Notes: generated by a model not told the origin, from the letters alone. Numbered from the stretch's first letter, positions 10,726-24,266 are shown. The stretch: 64,000 bases of DNA from Drosophila pseudoobscura (GCF_009870125.1 NC_046680.1:14589501-14653500), one strand, 5' to 3'. Numbers and translations are program-made.

Positions 10726-13700
10726 ATGGCTTCGGAGTCCGCTGCCATGGACATTTTGGACAGCGCAGAAGCATCTTTGAATGTGGCTCCGACCGCTTTG
10801 GTGGAGAAGGAAAAAAAGGTGCAGCCGGCAACCGACGAGACAACACCGGAGAAAAAAGCAAAAATGGAAATAGATGCTGAAATGAAGGACTTGACTAATG
10901 ACATTCCCAATTCGAGAAAGTCTCAAGAAAAGGATCCAGATGCACTTGAGGACGCCAAGGATCCCGAAGCTGACAGTAGCATTGAGTTGCTGTGTAGCCC
11001 TACTCCCGCAGAGGCTACAGATGTAGATGCAATGGCCTCAAAAACCGAATCGGACAACAGCGTGGAGCTCCTCGAAAGCCCCCTCAAATCGCCTTCCTCA
11101 AACGATGTTAACGATGAAGAGTTGTTGCCACTTGAAGAGAAGGAAAAACCAGGCCCCGCAAAGGAGTTGGAGCCAAAAGAAAGTGAACCCGACAGCAAGG
11201 AAAGCAGCAAAAGTGAAGCGTTGGCTGACAGCAGCATTGAACTAATAAGCAGTCCCACTTCGGATGACTCGCTTGCAAAGGAGAAGGAGGTGGAGGTGAA
11301 GGAGGAACACGGACAGCAAGCTGAAGCTCAGGTGCTGCAAGAGATTCCACGGAAAGCTGACGACAGTTTCAAACTGCAGGATGATATAGCTATGGAAGAA
11401 GATGTACCAGTTCCAAGATCGAAAGCAATGCAAGAATCCAAGGAAACCCAAAAAACTTCCAAAACTACAACTAAGCTGGAGCCGCTTGTCGATTCCATCA
11501 AGGATGCAATAGAAGGTGAGCCAAAAGATAAACGAAATAATAATGTAGATTCAATTGAATCGCACATTGAATCTGCCAAAAAATCCGACAACGAAATTCT
11601 CGCTGTAGATCTAGAAATAGGTAGCCCTCCAAAAGAAGCTGAGGAAAAGTCTAAAACCGACTTTGCCTGGGATGGGAGGATCTCTTACAACAAAGATTGC
11701 ATCAACTGCAACTGCAAGCGGCTAAAAAAGCAGTATGTGCTGGCGTGCGTGGCTATTCTGAACTTCTACAAGGTCCCGAGGAAGTTGAAAAGGTCGCAGT
11801 ACGTTTGCCTGGACTGCTACGACACGGCCGTGGAAATGTACGAGGTGAGGCAGCTGCTAGTTCTGCTGGTGGATCATAGTTTTTATAGAATATTTATTTT
11901 TTCAGGAATATGCTGGACTGCTGTTGGCAAAGCAACCGCTGCTGCTGAGGGAATTTAAGCAGGAGCAGGCTGATTTTGTGACCCTGGACAGCAGCGACGA
12001 GGAGGAGGACGAAAAGACACCAGGTGAAGCCATCCAACGACTTCCAGAAGCCCAGATTTTAATATTAATTTATTGCAGAAAAACCCGAGTTTTCCAAAAA
12101 TGTTTTGGATCTGATCGAGAACGAACTGGAAGATGCCATTAAGAAGACGCTGAATAAGGTGGAATTTTCAAATCAATTCAACTGGTCCAAAACTATCCTT
12201 CAAGCCAAAATTGAGCGATTGGCAAAGGAGTTCGAGGAGGTGGATTTACAGCTGGCCCAGGTCCAAGGCTTGGCTGACAAAATGCACTGCTCCGTGTACA
12301 ACTCATGCCAGGTAGTTCACAAACAATTGCCTCCTCTGGATCTCCATCAAAATATCTGCCCTAGTGATTATAAAGTAAGTTAATTCCGGAATAAGAAGAA
12401 TTTCATAGATTGGATTTTTTTATTGGATATTTTAGCGCCTGCAGCAACTGCCAGCTGCTGGTGATATCGTGCGGCCCCCGATCAAAATTGGGGAGACCTA
12501 CTACGCCGTCAAGAACAAGGCCATTGCTAGCTGGGTATCTGTAAGTGTGATGGAGATCTGCGACACCACCACCGGCGGAGGTGTCACCGTGAAGGCCTAT
12601 AAGATCAAGTATCAGCACATGCCATATCCGATGATGAAGACGGTGGCGGCCAAGCACTTGGCCTATTTTGATCCGCCGACAGTGCGTCTGCCCATCGGTA
12701 AGTGGGTGCAGCTGATAATCTTCAGTTCTAGCAGATAAATTAACTGTTTTCTCTTTCGGCTAGGTACACGCGTGATCGCATTCTTTGATGGCACATTGGT
12801 AGGTGGCAAAGAGAAGGGCGTGGTGCAGAGTGCTTTCTATCCGGGCATCATTGCCGAGCCCCTGAAGCAAAACAATCGCTTTCGCTACCTGATATTTTAC
12901 GACGACGGCTACACCCAGTATGTGCATCACAGCGATGTACGTCTGGTGTGCCAGGCATCCGAAAAGGTGTGGGAGGATGTACATCCCGCCTCGCGCGATT
13001 TTATCCAGAAGTACGTGGAGAGATATGCGGTGGATAGGCCCATGGTGCAATGCACCAAAGGACAAAGCATGAACACCGAGTCGAACGGCACCTGGCTGTA
13101 CGCCCGAGTCATTGAAGTCGACTGCAGCCTGGTGCTGATGCAGTTCGAGGCTGACAAGAACCACACGGAATGGATCTATCGCGGCTCGCTGCGCCTGGCT
13201 CCCGTCTTCAAGGAGACCCAGAATTCTCTGAATGCCGACTGTGCCATCCACCAGATGAGGGTCCCAAGGGTGAGTTTGACTTTTATTACTAATTGATGTG
13301 TATCTCACAAAATTCGGGAAATTCCAGCGCACGGAACCGTTCATACGTTACACCAAGGAGATGGAGTCCAGCAACATGCAGGTGGATCAACAGATACGTG
13401 CCATAGCCCGCAAAAGCACTTCGAAATCAGGTTCGCCTGCATCAACTGCAGCACCTCCAACTGGATCATCCTCATCCTCCGCTGTCCGTCACCTGAACAA
13501 CTCCACCATTTACGTGGACGATGACACCCGTCCCAAGGGTCAGGTGGTGCACTTCACGGCAAAGCGTAATATGCCGCCGAAGATATTCAAGAGCCACAAA
13601 TGCAATCCGGGCTGTCCCTTCCCGATGATGCACCGTTTGGACAGCTACAGTCCGCTGTCCAAGCCACTACTGTCAGGATGGGAGCGCATGTTTATGAAGC

Positions 13701-15101
13701 AGAAGACCAAGCGGACTGTCGTCTATCGCGGTCCCTGTGGCCGGAATCTGCGCAACATGGCCGAAGTGCACACCTATCTGCGGCTAACCAATAATGTCCT
13801 GAATGTAGACAACTTTGATTTCACTCCCGATCTGCGCTGCCTGGCCGAATACTACATAGAATCGACCATCGTCAAGGAGGCGGACATCTCCAAGGGGCAG
13901 GAGAAGATGGCGATACCTCTAGTCAACTACTACGACAACACTCTGCCGCCGCCCTGCGAATATGCCAAACAGCGCATTCCAACCGAGGGCGTGAACCTGA
14001 ATCTCGAAGAGGAGTTCCTTGTGTGCTGCGATTGTGAGGATGATTGTTCGGTAAGTTCAAATCAAATTCAGTTTGAGTGAGAGGCAATCATAATTGAGAT
14101 GTTTACTTTGCAGGACAAAGAGTCGTGCGCCTGCTGGCAGCTGACCGTGACCGGCGTCAGGTACTGCAATCCCAAGAAGCCCATTGAAGAGATCGGTTAC
14201 CAGTACAAGCGTCTGCACGAGGGCGTACTGACGGGCATCTACGAGTGCAACTCACGCTGTAAATGTAAGAAGAATTGCTTGAACCGCGTGGTCCAGCACT
14301 CGCTGGAGATGAAGCTGCAGGTATTCAAAACCTCCAACCGTGGCTGGGGACTACGCTGTGTCAACGACATTCCCAAAGGCGCTTTCGTGTGCATCTATGC
14401 CGGTCACTTGCTGACGGAGGCGAAGGCCAATGAGGGCGGTCAGGATGCGGGGGACGAATACTTTGCCGATCTCGACTACATTGAGGTGGCCGAGCAGCTG
14501 AAGGAGGGCTATGAGTCGGACGTGGAGCGCGCGGATCTGGACCACGAAGATGACAACTACGGCCCCGATGCAGAGGACGACGATGACTTTCGACCCAACA
14601 ACTATTATCAGAAGAAGAAGGAAAAGCTGCGCTCCTCACGCAGCAACAGCAGCAGCACGCAGAACACCGAATTGGACTCGCAAGAACGGACAGTAATTAG
14701 CTTCAATCCAAACACTGATCTGGATGAAACAGTGCGTGAAAACTCTGTGCGCCGCTTCTTTGGCAAAGACCAGACCCCCTTCATCATGGACGCGAAGACA
14801 ACTGGCAATTTGGGACGCTACTTCAATGTGAGTTTTGTTGAGCCGAGTTACATGTAATTATCTTCAATTAATGCTTGTTCCCCTGCTCTTGTAGCATTCG
14901 TGCAGCCCCAATCTGTTTGTTCAGAATGTCTTTGTAGATACCCACGATCTGCGTTTCCCCTGGGTCGGCTTCTTCGCGTCCTCGCACATTCGCTCTGGCA
15001 CAGAGCTGACCTGGAACTACAACTACGAGGTAGGCGTGGTCCCCAACAAGGTTCTCTATTGCCAGTGCGGTGCCCAGAACTGTCGAGTGCGTCTGCTCTA
15101 A
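10726..15101 (+). CDS. egg: eggless, SETDB1-type histone H3K9 methyltransferase
   Basis: Eight exons: 10726-11844, 11906-12023, 12079-12374, 12436-12697, 12764-13269, 13328-14050, 14114-14827, 14895-15101, giving 1314 residues. Eggless deposits H3K9me3 in germline and soma and supports piRNA-directed silencing. The N-terminal ~300 residues are acidic and contain repeated SSIELL/SPT-type motifs that resemble SUMO-interaction sequences. Tandem Tudor domains span about 515-750. The MBD spans about 840-925 ([11 protein letters not shown]). The Cys-rich pre-SET begins at [11 protein letters not shown]. The SET domain is bifurcated: after [10 protein letters not shown] comes an acidic insertion of about 115 residues, then GRYFNHSCSPN with the NHSC motif split across the last intron. 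The post-SET is CQCGAQNC. All key residues look intact. AATAAA lies at 15130-15135. Confidence 0.95.
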
Positions 15102-15135
15102 TTTAGTTTCAAGCTCCAACATAATACAAAATAAA

Positions 15136-15584
15136 CAATTAAAAATATTTTTTTTTATTATTCTCTCTCTTAAATACCGCTTTACTGCATCACTTTGCCA
15201 CATTTGTTCCTCTGTATCGAGTTCAAATTTCACTTTGGCGCAGGTCTAGCGAAATGAATATTATAAAATTGGAGAAATTTTTGTCCTCAGGCTCCAATGA
15301 ATGCTGTTTTAAATCTATTTCACCGAAATATTGTTTTCTATGGTCTGCTTAGAAATACCGAGTATAAGAATGCATCAACCGCATCAATAGGTAAAAAACA
15401 TGTCAATACCAATCAAGTTTCGAAGAAGCTTGAAAAACAGAATTTAGCTTTTCGTCTTTCGCGCCTTTTTTATTTTACAAAAAATGTTTAAAACGTACAC
15501 ATTTGCCCTTCAGGTGTCGCTATATTTACATACAAATATAGTAAAAGGCGTGTAGTTAGCGTGTAGCAACCACGTACAACAAAT
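15136..15584. other. Intergenic, no gene seen
   Basis: AT-rich DNA between the eggless poly(A) site and the repeat upstream of Eps-15. The open frame at 15297-15491 has no start context or recognisable protein. Confidence 0.45.
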
Positions 15585-15860
15585 TAATTTTGGTGAAATT
15601 GTAGCTGACCGTTTCGCTTAAACCTTATTTAATAAGCAATCCAAAAAATATGAGAACTTAAAAATAGTCAGTCTCTTAGGAAACTGATTCAATAACCGAA
15701 TAAAATTATTTCTTCAAGGCTGATGGACGTAGCTAACTAGTTATTTTCAACCGAATATCAAAGTCGAGGAATATGATGGAATATGAACACAAATAATTAG
15801 TCAGTATATTTACGGTATATTGTTGAACTGTGACGTATTTTCGGTATATTTCTTATAGAT
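15585..15860 (+). repeat. Diverged dispersed repeat, copy B (partner at 2283-2545)
   Basis: This is the second copy of the element described at 2283-2545, in the same orientation. It shares TTGGTGAAAT..., CGCTTAAACCTTATTTAA, AATCCAAAA, CCGAATAAAATTAT, AAGGCTGA, AACTAGTTATTTTC, CCGAATATCAAAGTCGAGGAATATG and AATTAGTCAGTATATTTACG. The shared part ends in the GGTATATTTCT motif just before an intact motif 1. Confidence 0.65.
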
Positions 15861-15878
15861 AAGTAAACGGTCACACTG
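15800..15878 (+). promoter_or_regulatory. Eps-15 core promoter: motif 6 and motif 1
   Basis: Exact motif 6 matches are at 15800-15811 (GTCAGTATATTT) and 15840-15851 (TTCGGTATATTT). An exact motif 1 (CGGTCACACTG, the M1BP site) is at 15868-15878. The order motif 6 then motif 1 with a 16-base gap is the standard arrangement of TATA-less Drosophila housekeeping promoters. The Eps-15 ATG follows 343 bases downstream. Confidence 0.75.
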
Positions 15879-16221
15879 CCACCAAAAGGGTGCGGGGTGT
15901 TGCTGCGCTTGTAAAAGACAAAAAAAAAACTAAATTTAAGAAGTGTATTCGTTTTCAATTGCAATTAAATGTTAAATGTAGGCCTGAAATGCGCGAAGAA
16001 ATACTGTAGGTGGCTAGAGCAACTGCCCACGCGCATGCAACCCGTGGTTGACAAAATACAAGCGTTTGAACACTCGCTCTTCGAGAGTTCGTTTCCGTTC
16101 CGCCCTCGTCAATAGGAGAAAAATCGATTTTGTGATAACAGACTTTACGCTTACGCGTTCTCGTGCCCTGCTCCCGTTCTGCAGCTTAACTCTTGAATAA
16201 CAGTAAGAAAATTTGGTCAAA

Positions 16222-19200
16222 ATGAATTTGGATTTTGCCAAGGTGTGCAGTAAGCACATCGGCATCTACGAGGCTTACTATAAACAGGTAAGGACGCCCA
16301 GGCGTGGTGAAGCAGAGCGAGAATGTGGCTTGGGTCGTTTTTTTTTTTGCAACCCCCTATTGATTTTTGCAGATTGACCCGAAAGGCACTGGAGCCATCG
16401 AGGCCATGACGGCGGCCAAATTTCTCAAGAGGTCCGGCCTCAGCGATGTGGTGCTCAGTCGGATCTGGGATCTGTCCGATCCAAATGGGAAGGGCTTCCT
16501 TGACAAGCCCGGTTTCTTTGTGGCCCTGAAGCTAGTCTCGCTCTCCCAGGCGGGACAGGTGGCCAACATGAACAACATCTATGTGGACACTGTCAACCCT
16601 CCGAAAGTGGTGAGTAAATCGGCATAAACCTTGCACCAGTTACACAATAGCCACGAACTTATGTGTGTCATACAATATGACCTTTTTCTCAGGGTGAATT
16701 ACCAAAAACGGTGCCCGCTCGCATTCAAACAGGTCCCGTCGCGAGCGGAGGCGCGGCCACCGGCGACTGGACAATCAGTGTCATCGATCGGCTTAAATAC
16801 GAGCAGCTTTTCCAGTCGCTCCGTCCACACGACGGCATGCTGCCCGGCGACAAGGTGAAAGGCGTGCTTATGGAGTCCAAGCTACCGATGAACATCCTCG
16901 GCACCATCTGGGACCTGGCTGATCAGGACAAGGACGGCAACTTGGACAAGCACGAATTTATCGTGGCCATGCATCTCGTCTATCAGACGCTCCAGAAGCG
17001 CACCGTGCCCAGTGTCCTACCACCCGAGCTGCGGAAGCCCGGTGGCACTGGGCCGCCTCCCAAACCTGCCATGCCTCCACCACCAGCTGGCGCTCCCATG
17101 CCGCGTGCCCCCAGCGGTGAGGGGTTCGGCGATAGTGGCTTCGTCGCCAACTTCCCCAAGGACATTGCCCCGCCGGCGGCTATTCCTATGCCCATAGCCG
17201 TGCCGCCCATGACTCGCATTCCGCCCGTGGGCGCGGTCAGTTCCCAGCCTCTGATCCAGACCGATCCTCTCATACCAATCGGCGCCCCGGTGACGGCCAA
17301 TGCAGACTGGGTGGTGACTGCCTCCGAGCTGAACCGATTCGAGGAGATATTCCGACAGTCGGACCTGGACAAGGACGGCCTGGTCTCTGGCCTCGAGGTG
17401 AAGGACATTTTCATAAAGTCGGGTATACCACAACGCAGTCTGGCAGACATCTGGTGAGGATTGGATTGCAGCTGTTAACCGTTTCCGATGGAAGCTAGCC
17501 TTAACCGTTTCCTTTCATTTCGTTTCCTTTCAGGGCGCTGTGCGACACCAATCAGTCGGGTAAGTTGACGGTGGAGCAGTTCGCCCTGGCCATGTGGTTC
17601 GTCGAGCGGAAGCAGCGTGGCGTGGATCCGCCGCATGTTCTGACCGCCAACATGGTGCCGCCATCAATGCGCTCGACTGTATCGGGCGTGGACATGCAGC
17701 TGCAGGAGACGAAGCCCACATACTCCAATCCCGAGCTGGAGATGATCTCCAAGGAGATCGAGGAGCTGGCTCGCGAAAGACGTGTGCTCGAGACGGAGAT
17801 CGCCCAAAAGGAAGCTGACGTGCGCATCAAGAACGGGGAAGTCCGCAGCCTGCAGGTAAGTGAATTCTGCAGATTCGATTCCACAATCAAAATGAGAATT
17901 AACTCAACTGCATTTGCATTTGCAGAGCGAACTGGACACCTTGACGGCCACACTGAAGCAACTGGAGAATCAGCGGGGAGAGGCCCAGAAGCGTCTGGAC
18001 GATCTGCAGGCTCAAGTAGTTATTTTGCATGCATCTCTGCCTTAAGGCCGCTGCTTCATTTTGCTTGCTCTTTTGGGTTAACCTTTTAATTTTTAATTTG
18101 AACTCTGATTTCCCTTTCTTTGTCATGGTTCCTACGAACTCCAAACTCTACACTCCACACCCTGCTAACAAATTGGCTAAACGCATAACGAAACCCCTAC
18201 TAAATCGGTGAATGCACTTAAAAACTTATCCACAAAACTTATTCGATTCGATTTCATAAGGTTAACCAAATTACGGCCGTGTTGGCCAACGTAAGTCTTG
18301 ATATATCCACCACCAACAGCCAGGTTTGTTTCAGTTTCTCCACTTTTTTATGTTATTTTTTTTATGGTGTTCATGTTTATTATACATATGTATATGAATA
18401 TTTGTTGGCCTGAATGTTGTGCACAATTTTGGCTACAGCCGCAAGCATCCGTCGCTCATCGAAGTCGCATTTCCAAATGTCTTTTTGTAGGTGAACAAGA
18501 TACGGGATCAGTGCCAGAAGCAGGAGGAGACCATCAACGAACAGGAGGGCGAGCTCAATGCCAAGCGCTCCGAGCTGCAGAAGCTCAAGGATGAGGAATC
18601 GTCTTTGCAGAAGGAGTACGACGACAATAATCGCGAGCTCTCTAAGCTGACCAAGCATCTGCAGAATACGCAGCTCCAAATTAGCTCGGTAAGTGGGGTA
18701 CATTCCTTGGGGTTGCCTTGGGCTTACGCTTTCCTCATCAAAAGGTGCGTTCTATGGTCACTCAATTGATGGAGACCCAGCGCCAGATGACCGATGCACT
18801 GCTCATCTGTCGCGCCGCCATGGAGACCCAGAACGCGGAGCTAGTCTCCGAGTACCAGCTTAAGATCGAGCCGGACTTTGATGACGCTCGCAAGACACTC
18901 CACAAGGAGATCGAGATGCCCAAGGACGATCCCTTCGACGAGAATAACAGCGGAGCGGCCAATCAAGCCAAGCAGTCGACCAACGGCTTTGGCAACGATC
19001 CCTTTAGCGGCCAGGTCAGCAAGCCAGCCATCAATGCCGGCTTCGATGACAGCTTCACGATGAGCTCCGGCTTTGACAGTGGCTTCGATGCGTTTGGACA
19101 GAGCGGAGCTGGCTCTTCTATGGGCTTTGGCCAGAGCGTAACAGGATCAGCAACTGGTTTTGGCCAAACGCAACGCGATCCCTTCGGTGCCGACGCTTTC

Positions 19201-22200
19201 GGGGGCAGCAAAAGCAGCGCCATAACACCGGAGGTAAGGCCGGGCAATGGGTTTAGAGGGAAGCCCGACGACTCACCCCCCGATCATGCATTACAGCCTG
19301 GGAAGGACGACTTTGGAAGCGATCCGTTTGCCTCTCTGCATGCACCCACTGGCCAGGGTCAGGTGCTCAGCCCGAACGCACAGAGGTCAGGCCCACCACC
19401 ACGACCGGAGTCGCCTAGTCCAGCATTGCCGCCAAAGAAATCCAAGATGCCGCCACCCAGACCAGCCCCGCCACGAGCATCCCAAGTAAGGCACAGGACA
19501 TGAGTGTCTAAGAGGATTACTAATTGAAGGATTATTAATTCCTGTTCCTTTTTTCCCCACAGCCAACGAGTGGTTTCGGCGGAGGCGGCGGGGGAGGAGG
19601 CTTCGCTGACTTTGAAGACTTTGACAATAAGGTTGGTACCCAATTCAGTGTTCGCTGGGATCGGTGGTAATGCATGCACACCGTTCACTACCACCTGTAT
19701 TTATAGTATGGCTAATCCGATTTGGTTTCCAATTACGATTATTTACTAACATTTCTTGTTTTTTTGTGTAGTTTAGAAATAAATTTTTGTTTGGAAGCAC
19801 GCACTCACAAAAAGTAGAACTTTGATTATTTGTATTGGTTTTACTTTGTTTATTGTACACTTGATTTGTTGCTTAACGGTAATTGCCAGCCCCTCCACAT
19901 CGTACACCCCGTGAATCCACGTCCCCCAGTAGTCGATGGCTTTGGCTTGCCTTTGGTTTGGTTCCGTTCCCAAGTGCTGCTCGTATAAAACTAACCGTCT
20001 GGTCTCTCTCTCTCATCTCTTGCAATTCTTTACTTTCAGTGAACATCTTAAAAATAATCACATTTCTATAATGCATATATCTGATATACATATATACCAG
20101 TACTAACACACACACACACACATACTCAGTTAATGGGAGGGCCTCCTCCTCTAGCAGCATTGCAAATCGATTTGAAGCGTACAAAAGCTAATGGCGAACC
20201 ACATACATATAATATTTACACCTAACCTAAACATACTCGTACTCCTGCATCAGTACGCGAGTACAGACTTATCAATCATGCCTATAATTAGCTAAATGTA
20301 CTAAATCAATTCAAAAACTCAAGCAAATTCCAAGCGTTACGTCTCGTCGTGTTATAAATGTAGTCACAAGAAAAAAAACATAAACAAAAACAAAAGAAAG
20401 AAAAGAAATGAAATGGATAAACGTAGCTCTATTCAAAGTTCGATTCCGAAACGTTGTGCAATATATTGTATTTAACTTAATATTACGATTATGTTATGGA
20501 GATTTCCCTCGAATTTTTTAAATACCGAATCTTAACTGGAGAACATCTAATCATATTTTCTTGGATGGTTTGTTTTTTTTGCTAGTCAAGAGAAGGATCT
20601 CTCTAAAGGGAATTTAAATGCAAGTTGTTTGTTGTTTCTGCATATGAGAATACTAACGTTTATAGCCATACCACATATAGCATATATTGACAACATTTTA
20701 CATCGTAAACTCATATAAAATACAATATATAAGTATTATGGATTATGGATGTAACTGCCGCAGAATATGATAGTTTGAATTTTATGGGGGAGGGGCCATC
20801 AGACTCCGGAGTTGCCTGCCCGCCCCACTACTATTTACTGATACTGCATCAGATACAAATTTAAACATACATGCTATACATAGAAATCAATGCGGTATAG
20901 CTTAGCCTCCAAATATTCAGCTATATATTTGTCAGATTTTGATTATAATAAAGCCCCCACACACATACACTTCCCACAAGCTTCCCGTGCATTGATTTTT
21001 CTGTGCATCACATGGCTCCGTACATAGAATATACATACATATATCCATATACACATGCGTACTTATAAAGAGGAGCGGCAAACCTAACCCAAAATACACA
21101 CAATGTAACAGACAAAACGTTTTGCATTATTAATAAAGAGAAATATCTATGTTCGACATCATTCCACGTACGTCAGAGAGAGAGTTCTATTGGGAAGGAC
21201 AAGACCGGCTCCCCGGTTTCTGATTATGGTAATGCTAATGGTCGTGGTCCTCCTCCACCTTTGCGATGTGTGCTTCAATGCTTTCGTTTGACTTTTGTGC
21301 TTATGGTTTACCCCTTTTTTTTACTGTATAATCTCTTTGCTTATAAGTTAGACCCGATTTGAATTGATTTTAATTTGATTTACTTTTAATTTATTTGATT
21401 TTTACCCCTCACACACTCATACCATCCCCGCAAACATACGTACAGCTCCAGAACATTCCCAGCACGCCAGCAAACACGCCCACGCCCATGGCCACGGCCA
21501 CCCCTATTCCAACGATCAATGCCTCGCTGCTGGACAGCTTTTCCCTGTTCGATGATACAGCCTCAGGCTCCAAGGCTGCCAGCACACCTCTGCACCCCTT
21601 GCTAGCGTCATCCTCATCCACGTCAACAGCGTCCACAATTCCCACCGTCAGCAGCACCAGCACCATGTCCACCACCTCAAATAACCAACACTTGTCGCGT
21701 TCCAACACACCGCTGCAGACGCAAGTCACAACGGGATTGGGAATCGGAGTATTAGCAACGACAGGAAGCCTGGGCCTGGAAGCGAGTCTTTTTGATGCCT
21801 TTGGCGGCGGCAAAGGAAACGTCAATGCGAAAACACCAACGCCAGGCCTCATCACGGGGCCCACAGACTTTAAGGATGATCCTTTCAAGGACTACCGCTA
21901 TGAAGATCCGTTCAGCATCAAAGATCCCTTTGCCGACGATGATCAGGAGGAGGATGTTGGTACCAAGGGCGAGGCCCATAAAAAGAACTTTGCGGAGGAC
22001 TTTAGCTCAGAGGGTGCGTACGCATATTGGTTTTTTCAGCTCAGGATAATCTCATCATGATAGAATTTTCATATTTCAGATGAGATGGGAACCGGCGCCG
22101 CCAAGACCCTCAACAACATGAAAGGCATGAGCATCAATAACAACACGAAACCGAGAGCCGTAACACCCTTGAACAACGATATCATGCAGCAGTTCGATGC

Positions 22201-22795
22201 ATTCAATCTGAACGCGAGTCCGGCCCCATCCTCGCACCACTCGAATGCCTCACAGAACCACAAAAAGTCCCAGTCGGCGCTGGATGCGTTTGCGGACTTT
22301 GATGACTTTGGATCGGACACAGCTGGAACTACAGCCACAACAACAACAACGACGACAACCACTAAGAAACTCAGCGATTCCTTCTTCGATGCATTTAATG
22401 ACAACTTTAAGCTTAACGACACCACAACCACAGCCACAGGAACAATGCCGACATCGGTAACAAAAGCTTTGGCCAGCGAACAAATTAGTACGAGCAGGAC
22501 GTCATTCGATGCCTTTGCCGTTAGTAGCGACGCCTTCAATGACAACTTCGAGGACAGCTTTGGTGGAAGCAAGCCGACCAATTCCACCCAACTGGACAAC
22601 AATTTTGCCAAATTCGAGGCCTTCGATGTCCATAACTTCTCGAGTGACTTTGGCAAGGGCTTCCCGGAGGGCAAGCAGAATGGCGGGGCCAAGAAGGAAC
22701 AAACTAAGGATAGGTACGCGGCCGACTACTCAAAGCCGGAGAGCTTTGACGCTGACCTGGAAGAGGCGCTCAAGCGCAGTATGCTGGACAATTAA
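16222..22795 (+). CDS. Eps-15: Eps-15, endocytic EH-domain adaptor
   Basis: Eleven exons: 16222-16287, 16373-16609, 16693-17453, 17534-17855, 17926-18015, 18491-18688, 18745-19233, 19297-19485, 19563-19631, 21446-22013, 22080-22795, giving 1234 residues. It is a clathrin-pit adaptor, important for synaptic vesicle recycling. Three EH domains are seen at about 8-100, 127-220 and 304-400; EH2 and EH3 have EF-hand loops (DQDKDGNLDKHEF, DLDKDGLVSG). A long coiled coil follows (about 430-600). Then comes a tail rich in DPF and related motifs (DDPF, EDPF, KDPF) that bind AP-2. The C terminus DADLEEALKRSMLDN is a ubiquitin-interacting motif. An extra 30-nt exon (18261-18290) and an early stop in the long intron suggest isoforms. 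Poly(A) signal at 23097-23102. Confidence 0.95.
19632..21445 (+). other. Long Eps-15 intron, possible alternative 3' end
   Basis: This 1.8 kb intron is far longer than the other Eps-15 introns. Reading through the donor at 19632 adds about 12 residues (VGTQFSVRWDRW) and then a TAA at about 19668-19670. AATAAA occurs at about 20947 and again near 21131. A short isoform lacking the DPF-rich/UIM tail could therefore end here. A CA-dinucleotide run lies near 20107-20122. No other coding exon is evident. Confidence 0.4.
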
Positions 22796-24266
22796 CAACT
22801 GAGAAGGCGAGCGCGAAACGAAACAGACGTGTGTGATCGAACAATTTGAAATCTCCAATTAAGTGCATATAATGTTCTATACGACACCATTTAATAACTA
22901 CTATTTATGATCGTTTGATTTAGGCTTCGGACCTTCGAGCTTCAAGCACTTTTTCTGTACCTCTTCTGGGCTCAAGGATTTGCTTGATTTGAATTTTGAA
23001 TCGCACGTCTGCCGTGTAGGATGAGAAACGTTGGTATTACTGCATATCTATAAGCTCTTTAAGTACGTTCACATATTCGTCTACATAAATTTATAAAATA
23101 AAATTACCAGTAATCATATACTCCTAGACCCTAAAAACATTATGATTTAACCTGTACCAAAAGTCTATGAATAATAAACGAATGAAACGACATCATCATC
23201 ATCTGCAGCCGCAGTTCTGGTGCTGCCACTCTCACCAATACCAATGCAAATGCTTGCGTAGCCGTAGCCGCGCTCAATCTGCGGTCTGCCTTTTGCGATT
23301 CGTTTCGTTACGCTGCTCCAGGTTCTCTTCCACATCACATTTACTTTTCCGAGTTTGCAGCGAGCGGTCATAGAAATTTTGTGAGTGTTGTGCGCTTAAA
23401 CAAATGTGAAATAATAATAATCTTCAAAGTGGAGGGATGAGGGTGATCAAACGCTAACAACCAAGTCCCCCCCTACATACACACACATATGTAACATGTA
23501 TTCTGCTGCATTAGCGCTACGAAAACAAGAGGGACTTCGGTCCGCCGAACATTTGATACCCTCACAGATCCAACAGCACTCCGCGCTGTATAAATATAGC
23601 TGGAAAAACAAGGTTTTGTGCAGCGATTCATTGAAACACGGCTACAAAAGCTGATCAAGAAAATGCATATAGATTTTTGGGGACGGAATGTTATGTGGAA
23701 CCGCAAACGTCTGCCCAAGATAGTATCCTCTTCAAGGGTATTACAACCTGCCGGCAAACAAACTTAGATGTGTACGAAGCGAGAGAGAGAGAGCCAACAA
23801 GAGAGACACACATAAAAAAGGCACGATCTGTGCTGTTCCAACATCTGTACTTTTGCCCGTGTCTATTTGATTGCGTGTGCGTGTGTGTGTGCTTGGGCCG
23901 CTAATTACATTTGTTTTGTAAATTTAATTTCCCAGCGAAGGGGATATTGTGGGGGGTACATAGGTATGTATGTATGTGGAGACCAGCGATAACTGGACTG
24001 TCAGTACAATTCCTTCAGGAGTGTCGTCTGATAGTGACTTATCTTACATATACATATTTACGTATGTATGTTCAAATGTTTATGTAGTTGCGTGGTTATC
24101 TGATATTCCCGAGGGTAAGAGAGTGTTGGTGTATGCGGTTAAATATGTGGTGTGGTGTGGGGGGGGGGGGGTTTGGACCGCTGTTTAATAAAGTTAAGCG
24201 CGTGGGTGGCTCGAAGAGTTCGTCAAACTAATTTCATCATTTTGCCACAGTTATCCACAGTACACC
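22796..24266. other. Eps-15 3' UTR and intergenic DNA before GstE12
   Basis: Bases 22796 to about 23120 are the Eps-15 3' UTR. The rest has no gene. It contains GA- and GT-rich simple sequence (about 23779-23893), several TACATATGTATG-type runs, and a 12-base G run at about 24160-24172. The GstE12 promoter must lie just before 24267; no TATA box is convincing. Confidence 0.5.
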
